Source: Diplosphaera chodatii (Eukaryota > Chlorophyta > Trebouxiophyceae > Prasiolales > Stichococcaceae). Taken from it: a stretch of 64,000 bases of DNA. The stretch covers positions 1,860,001 to 1,924,000 of the forward strand of contig JAALGY010000023.1 in assembly GCA_032358165.1 (NCBI GenBank), written 5' to 3'. The notes below the pieces were generated by a model. The model saw nothing but the letters and a program-made list of their open reading frames with translations. It was not told the DNA's origin and searched no databases. This document shows, in pieces, positions 21,779 to 32,865 of the stretch. How positions within the stretch are numbered: the first letter of the stretch is position 1; each line of letters begins with the position of its first letter. The translations under genes and the position numbers were made by a program.

Positions 21779-22003
21779 AGCGGTAAGGGAAGTGCAAATA
21801 GCGATGGAAAAGGACCTTTGACCGGAAGGCTGTTTGTGTATTGCGTTTTTCAACGACTTATATACACAAACCATGGAGGGCAGATTGCCGAAGCAACCAC
21901 TTGCATAGGGTGGGGTGGGTTGGTCCCACACGGAACTAGACCCGAAACTTCCGCCACCGCCAGGGATCGAACCCGGTCCCTGAACGGTGTTCAATGAATG
22001 GAT
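21779..22003 (-). mobile_element. SINE-D inserted in LINE-B ORF2
   Basis: This is a full SINE-D on the minus strand, with an intact B-box-like GGTTCGATCCC and hairpin. It sits in the same orientation as LINE-B and is the probable source locus of the chimera at 18,769. One base differs from the consensus at TTGAACACCG. Confidence 0.8.
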
Positions 22004-22847
22004 AGGTGGCATCAAGGGAGGCACGGATGACGGCAAGGTCCCCGCGTGCGACGGCAGCGAACTGGGGGTCGCCCTCGATGGCTGCCCGCAAGTCGTCAAG
22101 GGACCAGAGGCCAAGGGATGCAGCTCCGATGAGGTCGGCGTCGTGGGCAATAGGGTCAGCGATGGCACGCTGGCTGAAGAACAGGCGATCTCGCATGATG
22201 AGGCGGTGCGTATGCTGCTGCTCAGGGTCCAGCTTGCGCCCAATCCCGATGCGGTGAGCAGCCGCGACGCCGTCGCGCAGGCGTGGCGGGAGCGATGGCA
22301 CAGTGGCGATGTCGAGAGTGGATGCCATGATGGCAGGTCCGAGGCCCCAACGGTGAAGGGCTCGGGCTGGCGCGTCGGTGTGGGGAATGGAGGATGCCGG
22401 AGCTCGCATGAGGTGAAAGCCGTGAATGGACTTCCACACTGCTGGCGTCGGCTGGAACAGGCGGAACGCTCGCTTCGCTGCCAGGGCGGTGGCGAAGAGC
22501 TCAAGGGAGGGGGCGCCAGCGCCACCAGCTCGTCGGGAGAGGCCGCACACAAGTCGCTTCGGGTTGCAATTGGCGGAGAGGGGGTCGGTGTTGTAGCGAT
22601 TGCGACTGGTGTAGCCGTAGATGAGGGTGTTGAGCTTCGTCAGTTGGGTGGCTGTGAGGGAGTCGAAGCTGAGGAGGTGCACCAGCTGCGACTGCAGGTT
22701 CTGCTTGCCGACGTACGCCCGTCCAAAGAAGGAGATGGCGTGCTTGGACCACTGCAGGATCGCCTTGCCGATAAGGCTGATCCGGGAGTTGATCTTGTGC
22801 TGACGAGCGTCGATGGCGTCGCTGCCGCAGCCGACGATGACGCCCAT
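22004..22847 (-). pseudogene. LINE-B ORF2, segment after the reverse transcriptase
   Basis: This piece starts with GVIVGCGSDAIDARQHKINS directly after the LINE-A insertion. It corresponds to the thumb/connection region of L1-type RTs (KAILQWSKHAISFFGRAYVG, LIYGYTSRN). It is in frame with the RT fragment at 24,321 once the inserted element is ignored. Confidence 0.75.
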
Positions 22848-24320
22848 TGACATTGATTACATACTGGTGGTGGGCCATTTTGGCCTAGCCACAGGCTCTG
22901 GCGGAAAAACCCAGAGCAACATGCACAACGAGTCGTGTACGAAACCGTTCACTCCCCGCTGACAGAATGGTTCCACTCAATCCCGGTTGGATGCACACCC
23001 CTCCAACTCTGCACATTGATCATGACAACCCCGCAAAAAGGCTGCCAGTTGCCCGGCATCCTGCTGCATAAAGTCCGCCACTGATGTGATGTTGCTGTCC
23101 TCAAACAGCTCCGAATGCTGCACCCTCTGATCTACTAGGGCTGGACACCCCCAGACCATATGCGCCTCATCATCCACCACGCCGCAGTTACACCGCTGAC
23201 ACAGCCGCTCTGCCCGCGGCAGCCGCTGCCACCTCCCTGTTTCCACCCCCAGCATGTGACTGCCCATGCGAAACTGTGCTAACCGCCGACGACCGGTCTT
23301 GGAGGCGACTGCCTGCAAGTAGCCGGCCATCTGGTAGTTGTCACTGTTCACAGGGCCCCTGACTCCCAGCCACTCACGCACTTTGCGCAAGTCGCTGCCA
23401 TTCACAGCATCGAAGGTGCGGCGCTGCAGGTGTGCAGTGACAACAGATGTGTCAATGCGCTGCGGCACGCCGTCAACGATGGGTGACATGAAGTGCAGGA
23501 ACGAACACACCTGGGCAGCCCAGCATGCTGAGCTGCTGGTGCTGCGCCCCGGCCGTGTGGCCAGAGCACAGTTCTCCAGGAATGCCTGCTTGGTGAGGCG
23601 GGTGTCCGGGATTGCGACCAGCCGGTTCCAGAACCGGCAGATGGCCAGCGTTGCCGTGTGCGCCACTGGGAACCGCCCAAGCTCCCCCAACACCGCCACG
23701 TTGGGAGTGCCTGTGCGCACGCCAAGAACAGACCGAAGGAACTTCCGATGGACAAGCTCACAAGTATCCATGCCAGTACCACATAACGCCCCAGGTCCCC
23801 ATGTTTCGACACCATATAGCATAACAGGACGTACTAGTGCATCAAACAAATGCAGCTGCAATGCTGGGTCATGCAGGCTCAGGTCGTGGCAACGATGCTG
23901 CAATGCAAGTGCGGCGCGCTGGGCGGAGGCCGCTCTGCCGATGCTAGCGGCAGCAAAAGAACTACGAGTAGAGATATCAACCCCCAGATAGGTAAACGAG
24001 TCCAGCACTTCGATGGGAGCATGCATGTAGGTGAGAACCGGTGGTGCAGCAGCCTGGGCTGCATACACCACGACCTTTGTCTTCTTCACGTTGACGGTGA
24101 GGCGCCAGCGCTTGCAGTACGACTCCAGCAGGTCGAGCTGCGCCTGCAGGCCGCGTACGGACGTGGACACCAGGTCCAGGTCATCTGCATAGAAGAGGGC
24201 AGGTGCCTGCACACCACACAGGGTGGGCAGGTCCAGGTCCCCGCCGGCGGCCTCCAGTTCCGCTTGGAAATCGTCAATGTAGATCCCGAAAAGGGTTGGA
24301 GATAGTGGACATCCCTGCCC
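22848..24320 (-). mobile_element. LINE-A copy inserted in LINE-B ORF2
   Basis: The copy starts just before motif B (QGCPLSPTLFGIYIDDF), keeps FYADDLDLVS, the thumb, the CCHC-like end (stop at 22,977) and the 3' UTR with hairpin and a single-hexamer tail. A short GGGC is shared by the two flanks. It is nearly identical to the copy at 3,593-5,233, which points to recent activity of this subfamily. Confidence 0.85.
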
Positions 24321-26878
24321 AAGTGGTTGACATATGTGTGGTGTGGGGTATATGTGATGCCGGTGGCGGCACTGGTGTGGGCGGGTTGCCGGGCAGCCGA
24401 GCCGAACAGCAGGGACCTGGTCTTGGTGGGGTTGAGCTGGGCGCCCGAGGCGGCAGCGAAGGCAGCAACAGGTCCTTCGATGACCTTGTCGCAGTCCGCT
24501 GCGGAGGCGGCGTGGATGGTGGTGTCGTCGGCGTGCATGTGGCAAGGGGGAGGAGCTCCGCCAAAGGGGAGGGCGATGGGTTGCACGGCACCAGCGGCGA
24601 CCATGCGTCGAGTGAGGGCGGCAAGAGTCTGGAGCTGCAGGATGTAGAGCAGTGACGAGGGGGGGCTGCCTTGGAGTGCGCCGCTGTTGATGGGAATGGG
24701 GTCGGTGGGGGCGCCGTTGACGCGGATGCGCCCAAGGGTGTCGGTCATAAAGAGGGCAGCCCAGCGCTGGGCGCCCTCTCCAAACCGCATGGCCTCCATG
24801 ACCCTCAAGGTCCAGGCTCGGTCCATCCAGTCGAAGGCCTTGGCGAAGTCGAGGAAGAGCATGGCTCCATCGGTGTCACGGGTGGTGAGGAGGTCGGCGA
24901 GCTCGGTGTGGTTGAGGATGTTGTCGCCAATCCAGCGGCCGGGGAGGAAGCCAGTCTGTGTGGGGTCGATGACGGGTCCAAGGGCGTGGGCGAGGCGGGT
25001 GGCAAAGGCGCGGGAGGCGATCTTGACGTCGGCGTTGATGCCTGCGATAGGTCGGCGGTTGGCGAGGTCGCGGGCATCGCCTCGCTTTGGGACGAGGGTG
25101 TAGTCGGAGGTGCGCTGACGAGGCGACATGGTGGGCCGGGCACCAGCCGTGTGGCAGGCATTGAAGGCGCTTGTGAGAGGGAGGCCGAGCTTGTCCCAGA
25201 GTTGGACGTACAGCTCAGCTGGCAGGCCGTCCGGACCAGGGCTCTTGCCGCGTTGTGCCGCGCGGGCGGCGGCCGTGAGCTCCTTGTGTGTGAGTGGCTC
25301 GTCGCAGGCGGCAGCATCGGCGGCAGCGACGGTGGTGTCGAGGGAGGCAAGGAGCTGGTCCTGAGCGGCGCGGCATGTTGGGCGGGCGGCGAAGTGGCGG
25401 GTGTAGTGGTCGGCGATGAGCTGTTGGGCGTGGGCGAGGCCGTCGGCCGTGTCAAGGCCGACATACATGCCATTGCTGGAGTCCAGCACCGAGGTGAAGG
25501 TGGTGTCGCTGAAGTGGCGGGGGTCGCAGCGAGCGTGGAAGTAGTGAGTGGGCTTCTCGAAGAACATGAGCTCCAACGCCCGGGCGCGATCGAGTGCAAG
25601 CTGGGCGTGGCGGTCGTGGTGGGCTTGCAGGGCGTCGGCAGCGGTGTGGAAGGCGGCGCGTGCGGCGTCGCGAGCATTGTCTGTCGCAGCGATGGGCAGC
25701 TGTGAAGCTGCAAAGGCGACGGCCTCTTGCAGGTGCCGAAGCTCCAGGCGTCTGCGACGTGTGTCGGCGGCAATGCGCCGCTGGGCGAGCAGGCGGATGC
25801 AGGAGAGCATGTCCTCCAACAGCCCTTGCGAGTCGGTGTCGCGCAGCTCCGGGGGGGCGGCGCCGTCGTCGGGAGAGGGCGAGGCATGCCGGCTTGCGGC
25901 GGCCAGGAGGCGGAGGAATTCGGCGGCCCGGCGCGAGGAGTCTTGCTGATGGAGCCTGTCGGCCATAAGGCGGTCGAGGGCATTTTCCAGCTCAGTGACG
26001 AAGTCGGCGTCTGCGAGGAGGGGGAGGGGGAAGCGCCATGGTGGGCGAGCCCGCAGCACGGAACCGGGGAGCGTGAAGGCGAAGGTGACGCCGCGGTGGT
26101 CGCTGTGGAAGTCGTCGACGATGGTGGCGTGTGGTTGATGGTGGAGGAGGGCCTCAGCGACCAGCCACTTGTCGAGTCGAGAGGCGCCGTGGTCGGCGTT
26201 GCGAGAGACGAAGGAGAAGTCGGTGGCAGGGTGGGGGTGGCAGTGCCGCCAGGCATCAGCCAGGCCGGCGGAGGCGGCGAGGTGTTGCAGCTCAGGGGCG
26301 CCGACCAGTCGACCGGATCGCTGGCTAGCGGTGGGGGTGGCATCATGGACGGTGTCGATGCAGTTGAAGTCGCCGCACAAGAGGACCGTGCGGTGGCTGT
26401 CGGCGGACGGCAGGTCTCCGGCAAGGGTGGGGATGAAGGCGAGGCGTGGTTGATCGCATGGCGTGTAGGCGGTGATGACGGAGTATAGGTGACCATGGAG
26501 TGCGAAGTCGACGCGAAGTCGGCGGCCGTCGTCTGTGCTGGAGCCGACTTCGTCGACGGCAGTGCAGCCGCAGGACTCGCGGATGAGGATGGCCACCCCG
26601 GCGGTGGCGCGTCGGCGCCGTTCGCCGGGGTCAGTGGTGGCGGCGGGGCCCCGCCGCCAGAAGGACCAGCCTGGCCAGGGCTGGCCCGGGGCCGCCCCCG
26701 TTTGCGCCCACTGGTTGCCGTCGTCAGAGGCACGTTGATGTGTCTCCTGGAGGCAGATGACGTCCCAGGGCCCGTTGGTCAGCGTCGCGAAGAGAGCGCG
26801 GCGCTTGTCCAAGTCGGCGAGCCCGTTGACGTTCAGTGACAGCAGGCGCAGGCGGGGGCGGTCGGCGTGGGCGCTCAT
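24321..26878 (-). pseudogene. LINE-B ORF2, endonuclease and reverse transcriptase (copy 2)
   Basis: Translation begins MSAHADRPRLRLLSLNVNGL at 26,878. An APE endonuclease follows (ICLQETHQ, LLCGDFNCID, DFHSDHRGV), then an L1-clade-like RT (GKSPGPDGLPAELY, NRRPIAGINADVK, LFLDFAKAFDWMDRAW, INSGALQGSPPSSLLY and the catalytic HADD in CHMHADDTTIH). Most L1-like RTs have Y or F before ADD; His is uncommon. The frame is uninterrupted until the LINE-A insertion at 24,321. The ATG overlaps the ORF1 stop as ATGA at 26,875-26,878. Product: endonuclease plus RNA-templated polymerase for self-mobilisation. Confidence 0.85.
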
Positions 26879-28317
26879 GGCGCCCCGCCGCGGCGCCCTG
26901 CGGCGCCGCGGCCAGTCTGTGGGTCGAAGCCGGCGGCGGTGGATGCCCGGCCTGCAGCCCAGCGGGGCAGCGAGGGTAGCCAGTAGGCGCTGGGGCGGCT
27001 GCTGAGGCGGCCGCTCCTGGTGACTGTCGGGGAGGGTGACAGCGCGCCCTGGTTCCGTGTCACGGCCGCATGCGACCGCCAGGTGCCCGGCAGGTCGGCA
27101 TCGTGGCGGGCGGCGCATGTGCGGGGCGTGCGCTGCCGGCGAGGCTGCAGCCAAGGCTGCTCCGGCGGGGCTGGTGATGGCGAAGTGGTGAGGGGCACGG
27201 GGTCCGGCTCCCTGTTGCAACGGGCGATGTCGGCGGGGGTGGTCTGGCGGTTTGCCCAGTGGCAACGCCAGCGGTTGGTGGTTGCCGTGAGGAGATGGAG
27301 GGCGACGGGTGTCAGGGGGACGCCGTGTGAGCGGTGTCGGTCGAGGTCGGATGCTGGCAGGGAGGAGGCCCACTCGGTGAGGATGTGGTCGAGAGGGGCG
27401 TGAGCGTCTGTGCCGTCCATGTGCAAATCCTCCGCCAACAGGGCCAAGTGGCCCGCTTCCATGACACAGCTGTCGGGCATCGAGGCGATGGCCACGTCGA
27501 CGTCTGTGTGGGGGACCCAGTGTCCGGCCGGTGGGCAGCTGTCGTCGTGGCGGCGAAGGATGCGGTCGAGTGATGGCAGCAGCGCGCCAGGGATGGCAAG
27601 TCCAGTACCGCAAGTGGTCCACGTGTTCCAGAGCACCGGCTCTGATTGGCGGGCCTCCTGCAGGGCGGCGGCAGCCGCCTGTGGCGAGAGCGCCGGAGCC
27701 AGGTCGACCAGGTGGGAGAGGAAGCCCTCGGGGATGGGATCATGCACCATCTCTGAGTGCCGGGTGGTGGGGGCCGGTGCGGCTGGACCGCCGGACGGCG
27801 GTGCTAGCAGCGGAGGTGCCGCTGTACGGCTGCGGGCACGAGTGGAGACGCCCGTGAAGCCAAGCCCAGTGGGGCTTGCGCCAATGCGGCCGAGGGTAGA
27901 GGCCGCGGTGGGGGCCCTCAGGCGGCTGTGGACAGCCGCATAGCTGGACACCTGTCGTGCAGCTCGGGCGGAGCCGTCCAGAGTGGCAAGGTCAGTCTCC
28001 ATGGCGGCGACGCCAGCGCCTGTCGCTGGAGCTGGGGGCAACTGGGGAAACACCTGAATGGGAGGGTCAGCGTCCGCAGCGGCGGGGCCCATGGGGCCCA
28101 TGGGGCCCAAGAGGTCGCCTGTGCGACGCCGTTGTGCTGGGGGAGGTGGCTGGTCGTCGGCTACTGATGCTGTGTCAGTGCCGTCGCTGTCGAGCATGGG
28201 GTCAGCATCGTGGGCGCCGCCATCGTCGCCCGGAGGAGCCTCCATGTCGCTCATGGGTGAAGCACCATCGTCAGAGGGGGCGGTGGCGGGCGTCTCAGTG
28301 GCCCGAGAGGGAGCTCA
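26875..28317 (-). pseudogene. LINE-B ORF1 (copy 2), 5'-truncated
   Basis: The frame is open from the RP-C junction at 28,317 to TGA at 26,875-26,877. It repeats the acidic/Pro-rich linker of copy 1 and adds the part lost in copy 1: a HLVDLAPALSPQAAAAALQE region and a basic C-terminus (LQPRRQRTPRTCAARHDADL, GRGAAGRRGGAP). The N-terminal ~290 codons are missing because RP-C DNA replaces them. The stop codon overlaps the ORF2 start. Confidence 0.75.
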
Positions 28318-28929
28318 GGGTGCACCAGCATGCAGGGCGCCTCGCGGCGTATCCGGTCCCAGCGGGCCCAGAGCTCGGCGTACTTGTACGCAACCGGTCC
28401 CTGCATGTCTGCGCGGGGTTTTCTGGGTTTACCCGCGGGTGCCGTGGCACGTGGACAGACAGACGTTTGGACATTTCTAGGATGATAGACCTGCAGCGGT
28501 GCGACTCAGCCGCGTGTGCGTGGCATTGCTGCCGCCGCCGCTAGGTCCCCGCACTTGTACGACCATTAGGTAGCCTTCCTCATCGGGACTATTGCCTTGC
28601 GCTGGTCTCATGGGCCCTGCATTCCCTTGTGGTTTCAGTGTCCTCCATTGACATATTTCGAACATGACGTTTTGGTGGATGGATAGCGGTAAGGGAAGTG
28701 CAAATAGCGATGGAAAAGAGGACCTTTGACCGGAAGGCTGTTTGTGTATTGCGTTTTTCAACGACTTACATACACAAACCATGGAGGGCAGATTGCCGAA
28801 GGTGACATACTCAGCCGCCCTCATGTTCACACGTGAGAAGCCGCATTGTGCCGCAGAGCCTCGTTCTTGAGCTTGGTTCTGGTCTGGTCGCCCTTTGTAA
28901 AAAACAAACAAACAAACAAACAAACAAAC
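28318..28929 (+). mobile_element. RP-C copy interrupted by SINE-D
   Basis: RP-C in plus sense occupies 28,318-28,673 and 28,803-28,929, ending in GTAAAAAACAAACAAAC. The split point carries a GGTG duplication around a SINE-D piece. It belongs to head A (compare 12,020-12,688) and begins at the CACCAGCATGCAGGG part of that head, so it is 5'-truncated. Confidence 0.75.
28674..28802 (-). mobile_element. SINE-D 3' half inserted in RP-C
   Basis: This 5'-truncated SINE-D (minus strand) keeps the hairpin and 3' end but lacks the B box. The flanks read CGTTTTGGTG / GGTGACATAC, whereas uninterrupted RP-C reads GTTTTGGTGACATAC, giving a 4-bp duplication. Confidence 0.75.
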
Positions 28930-29274
28930 CAAGAACAGACCGAAGAAACTTCCGATGGACAAGCTCACAAGTGTCCATGCCACTACCGCACAATGCCCCA
29001 GGACCCCATGTTTCGACACCATAAAGCATAACAGGACGTACTAGTGCATCGAACAAGTGCAGCTGCAGTGCTGGGTCATGCAAGCTTAGGTCATGGCAAC
29101 GATGCTGCAATGCAAGTGCGGCGCGCTGGGCGGAGGCCGCTCTGCCGGTGCTAGCGGCAGCAAAAGGACTACGACTAGAGATGTCAACCCCCAAATAGGT
29201 AAACGAGTCCAGCACTTCGATGGGAGCATGCATGTAGGTGAGAACCGGTGGTGCCGCAGCCTGGGCTGCATACA

Positions 29275-29305
29275 TATATATGTAATCAATGTCAATGTCA
29301 ATGTC
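29275..29305 (+). mobile_element. Tail-only LINE-A insertion
   Basis: The sequence TGTAATCAATGTCAATGTCA, with a short TATATA run before it, interrupts LINE-A where other copies read CTGCATACACCACG. It equals the last bases of a LINE-A 3' end in plus orientation. The flanks share ACA. It is the extreme case of 5' truncation. Confidence 0.7.
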
Positions 29306-29556
29306 ACACCACGACCTTGGTCTTCACGTTGACGGTGAGGCGCCAGCGTTTGCAGTACGACTCCAGCAGGTCGAGCTGCGCCTGCAGGCCGTGTACGGAT
29401 GTGGACACCAGGTCCAGATCATCTGCATAGAAGAGGGCAGGTGCCTGCACACCACACAGGGTGGGCAGGTCCAGGTCCGCGCCGGCGGCCTCCAGCTCCG
29501 CTTGGAAATCGTCAATGTAAATCCCGAAAAGGGTTGGAGATAGTGGACATCCCTGC

Positions 29557-30944
29557 TTTTTTTTGTTTGTTTGTTTGTTTGTTTTTTACAAAGGGCGTCC
29601 AGACCAGAACCAAGCTCAAGAACAAGGCTCTGCGGCACAATGCGGCTTCTCACGCGTGCACGTGAGGGCGGCGAAAGAATGACATGTCACACAACAGGTG
29701 TCGAACTGTGCAGATGGAGGACACTGAAACCGCAAGGGAATGCAGGGCCCATGAGACCAGCGCAAGGCAATAGTCCCGATGAGGAAGTCTAAGCTGCATG
29801 GATGCAAACAGGCTGCAAAGGCTAAGAAGCGCGAGATCAGCAACGCCAACAACGCGGTCCAATCACCCAGGCCACAAATGCAATGTCTAGATCTACGTGA
29901 CTCCATGTGACTCCACGTGATGTCACCAAAACTGTTGGATTGCTACGACCGCCGCTGATGCGGCCGGAGCCAGCGGCAGACTGCGGCAGTCGCAGCTGCG
30001 GCCAGCGGCGGCGGCGGCAACTGGCGATGGTGAAGCTGCGCGGCTGAGGAGGCAGCACACGCCGATATGACATTGTGACACAGCCGCGGGTATGTGCATC
30101 TGCAGTCTGAGAAGAACGGTCTGTGAGTGTCGGCTGTCGATGGCATGGCGGCGCAGCTGATGCCAGACGCCAGGCTACAGCAGGCTCCCCCAAACCGCTG
30201 CAAACCGGATCCGACAAGAGCCAAGGCGCTGCAGAAGCTGCGGAGGTGGATGCTGTGCGCCGCTGAACGCTAGATGTGCGCCTGGCCGCTACAGGGTGAC
30301 CAAGCCTGCAGCAGCGCAGTCGCGCATGCGGCGCAGGCGGCTGAAGCGGCTGCTGTGAAGGCTGATGGCGGGCTAACGGCTGTCAGAGCGTATCATGACG
30401 CCGTGTGTGATGGCTGCAGAGCTGTGATGACGCCGGCCAGGCTGTGAAGGCGGTTCCGAAACCGCTGTGCTGCGGGATCCCTGCTGATCGCCAAACCGAA
30501 CTGCCCCCGAAGTCCGGCTAGCGACGCACGGCCGGCTGCAGGCGGCTCCTATGACGATGTAGAAGCTGCTGAAGGTGATGGTGAAGGCGTAGTACCGTAA
30601 AGGACGGCGCGAAGGGGCTGGCCTGTGGAGGCGTGCTGGGTGGTTTGGGGGTCGGAGGCGGCGGCTGTGGACTTTCCGTTTGAGCGCTTGCGATTGACGA
30701 CGATGAGGAAGGTGTTGAGTGGCTGTGTGAGCGTAGAAGCGGTGTGGACGTCAGGTTCGGCTGGTAGAGGTGTTGTGCTGCCGGGATGGCAACACTTGGG
30801 CTGCTGAGATGGGCCGCAAGGCTGGCGCGCTGCTAGTGGAGGCAAGCAAGAGTGGCGAAGGCGATGACGATGCGTATGGAAGCAGCGGCAGGCCGTGCCA
30901 GGGGGCCGCTCCCCCTGGCACGGTGAAAACGGAAAAGCGGGAAA
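29557..30944 (-). mobile_element. RP-C long copy with 10-bp target-site duplication
   Basis: This 1,388-bp insertion is flanked by perfect ACATCCCTGC repeats (29,547-29,556 and 30,945-30,954) within LINE-A. The left end is the (TTTG)n complement of the 3' tail. The ~225 bp next to the tail match other RP-C copies up to GATGAGGAAG; beyond that, the 5' 'head B' is unrelated to head A. Head B contains a perfect 13-bp hairpin near its 5' end. Several short frames are present but I recognise no protein. It is the best-delimited RP-C copy in the window. Confidence 0.8.
30893..30923. repeat. Perfect 13-bp hairpin in RP-C head B
   Basis: CCGTGCCAGGGGG is followed by a CCGCT loop and CCCCCTGGCACGG. 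It lies 21-51 bp from the 5' end of the inserted element in the element's own sense. Confidence 0.85.
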
Positions 30945-31436
30945 ACATCCCTGCTTAACCCCCAGAGTGCTCTGGAATGTGTCGGACATTCCCCCGTCAA
31001 ACTGCAGTGCCATGGGCACATCAGCATACAGTGCCTGCACGCCCCTCAGAAACTCCCCATGCACCCCAATCCGCTGCAGCTTCTCCCAAAGCAAATCACG
31101 AGGTACAGTGTCGTATGCTTTCTTGAAATCGACAAAGGAAGAGTACAGAGGCTGCTTATCTGCTTTGGCCTTCTCGATGAGAGTGCGAACGACGAAGGTT
31201 TGATCGGTGGTGCGGTGGTCCTTGCGGAAGCCCGCCTGTCCGCGTGCGCGCAGCTGGTGCTGCTCGGTCCACCTCATAAGCTTTTCGTTAAGCATGCAAG
31301 CATACAGCTTGGCCAATAAAGAGCCAACAGCAATGCCACGGTAATTACCCGGATCGGATGTGTCGCCCCCCTTGTGAATCGGCGTGATGCCGCACAGAGC
31401 CCAGCCCCTTGGCAACGCTGCCACCCTTTGACAAGC

Positions 31437-32205
31437 ATTTGACATTGACATTGACATTGATTACATACTGGTGGTGGGCCATTTTGGCCTAGCCACAGGC
31501 TCTGGCGGCATAACCCAGAGCAACATGCACAACGAGTCGTGTCCGAAACCGTTCACTCCCCGCTGACAGGATGGTTCCACTCAATCCCGGTTGGATGTAC
31601 ACCCCTCCAACTCTGCACAATGATCATGACAAACCCGCAAAAAGGCTGCCAGTTGCCCGGCATCCTGCTGCATAAAGTCCGCCACTGAGGTGATGTCGCT
31701 GTCCTGAAACAGCTCAGAATGCTGCACCCTCTGATCTACTAGAGCTGGACACCCCCAGACCATGTGCGCCTCATCATCCACCACGCCGCAGCTACACCGC
31801 TGACACAGCCGCTCTGCCCGCGGCAGACGCTGCCACCTCCCTGTCTCCACCCCCAGCATGTGACTGCCCATCCGAAACTGTGCTAACCGCCGACGACCGG
31901 TCTTGGAGGCGACTGCCTGCAAGTGGCCGGCCAGCTGGTAGTTGTCACCGTTGACAGGGCCCCTGACTCCCAGCTACTCACGCACTTTGCGCAAGTCGCT
32001 GCCATTCACAGCATCGAATGTGCGGCGCTGCAGGTGTGCACTGACAACCGAAGTGTCAATGCGCTGCGGCACGCCGTCAACGATGGGTGACATGAAGTGC
32101 AGGAACGAGCACACCTGGGCAGCCCAGCATGCTGAGCTGGTCTTGCTGCGCCCCGGCCGGGTGGCCAGAGCACAGTTCTCCAGGAATGCCTGCTTGGTGA
32201 GGGAG
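31437..32205 (-). mobile_element. LINE-A 3' fragment, head-to-head partner 1
   Basis: The C-terminal ~200 codons, the 3' UTR and a three-hexamer tail (31,437-31,460) are present. Within the frame, a stop (TAG on the minus strand, where others read EWLGVRG) interrupts the protein near 31,975. The 5' end meets a plus-strand LINE-A at 32,205. Confidence 0.75.
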
Positions 32206-32865
32206 GTGGCAGCGTCTGCCGCGGGCAGAGCGGCTGTGTCAGCGGTGTAGCTGCGGCGTGGTGGATGATGAGGCGCACATGGTCTGGGGGTGTCCAGCTC
32301 TAGTAGATCAGAGGGTGCAGCATTCTGAGCTGTTTCAGGACAGCGACATCACCTCAGTGGCGGACTTTATGCAGCAGGGTGCCGGGCAACTGGCAGCGTT
32401 TTTGCGGGTTTGTCATGATCATTGTGCAGAGTTGGAGGGGTGTACATCCAACCGGGATTGAGTGGACCCATTCTGTCAGCGGGGAGTGAACGGTTTCGGA
32501 CACGACTCGTTGTGCATGTTGCTCTGGGTTATTCCGCCAGAGCCTGTGGCTAGGCCAAAATGGCCCACCACCAGTATGTTTGTTTGTTTGTTTGTTTGTT
32601 TGTTTTTTACAAAGGGCGTCCAGACCAGAACCAAGCTCAAGAACGAGGCTCTGCGGCACAATGCGGCTTCTCACGTGTGAACATGAGGGCGGCTGAGTAT
32701 GTCACCAAAACGTCATGTTCGAAATATGTCAATGGAGGACACTGAAACCACAAGGGAATGCAGGGCCCATGAGACCAGCGAAAGGCAATAGTCCCGATGA
32801 GGAAGGCTACCTAATGGTCGTACAAGCACCACCAGTATGTAATCAATGTCAATGTCAATGTGTGT
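32206..32865 (+). mobile_element. LINE-A 3' fragment, head-to-head partner 2
   Basis: It encodes the last ~85 codons from RWQRLPRAERLCQRCSCG to the stop at 32,461, and a 3' UTR that is split by RP-C. The hexamer tail resumes at 32,841-32,865 and abuts a minus-strand LINE-A. Confidence 0.8.
32580..32826 (-). mobile_element. RP-C insertion with 14-bp target-site duplication
   Basis: The element is flanked by perfect CACCACCAGTATGT repeats (32,566-32,579 and 32,827-32,840) inside the LINE-A 3' end. It is a 247-bp, 5'-truncated RP-C that stops at CTTGTACGACC in its own sense. Confidence 0.85.

Larger units (their letters stand above)
28930..31436 (-). mobile_element. LINE-A copy split by a 1.39-kb RP-C
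   Basis: LINE-A covers 28,930-29,556 and 30,945-31,436: the RT finger motif (GDTSDPGNYRGIAVGSLLAK), motif A (FVDFKKAYDTVPRDLLWEKL), motif B, and the thumb as far as GVETWGPG. It is cut on the left by RP-C and on the right by another LINE-A 3' tail. A further ~31-bp LINE-A tail sits at 29,275. The polyprotein cannot be read through. Confidence 0.8.

Noticed and set aside
29800..30540. Snippets such as AACGCGGTCCAA as a snRNA or tRNA gene within RP-C head B
   Set aside because: I could not fold a tRNA or match a known small RNA; the same snippet recurs at 37,190 as part of the repeat.
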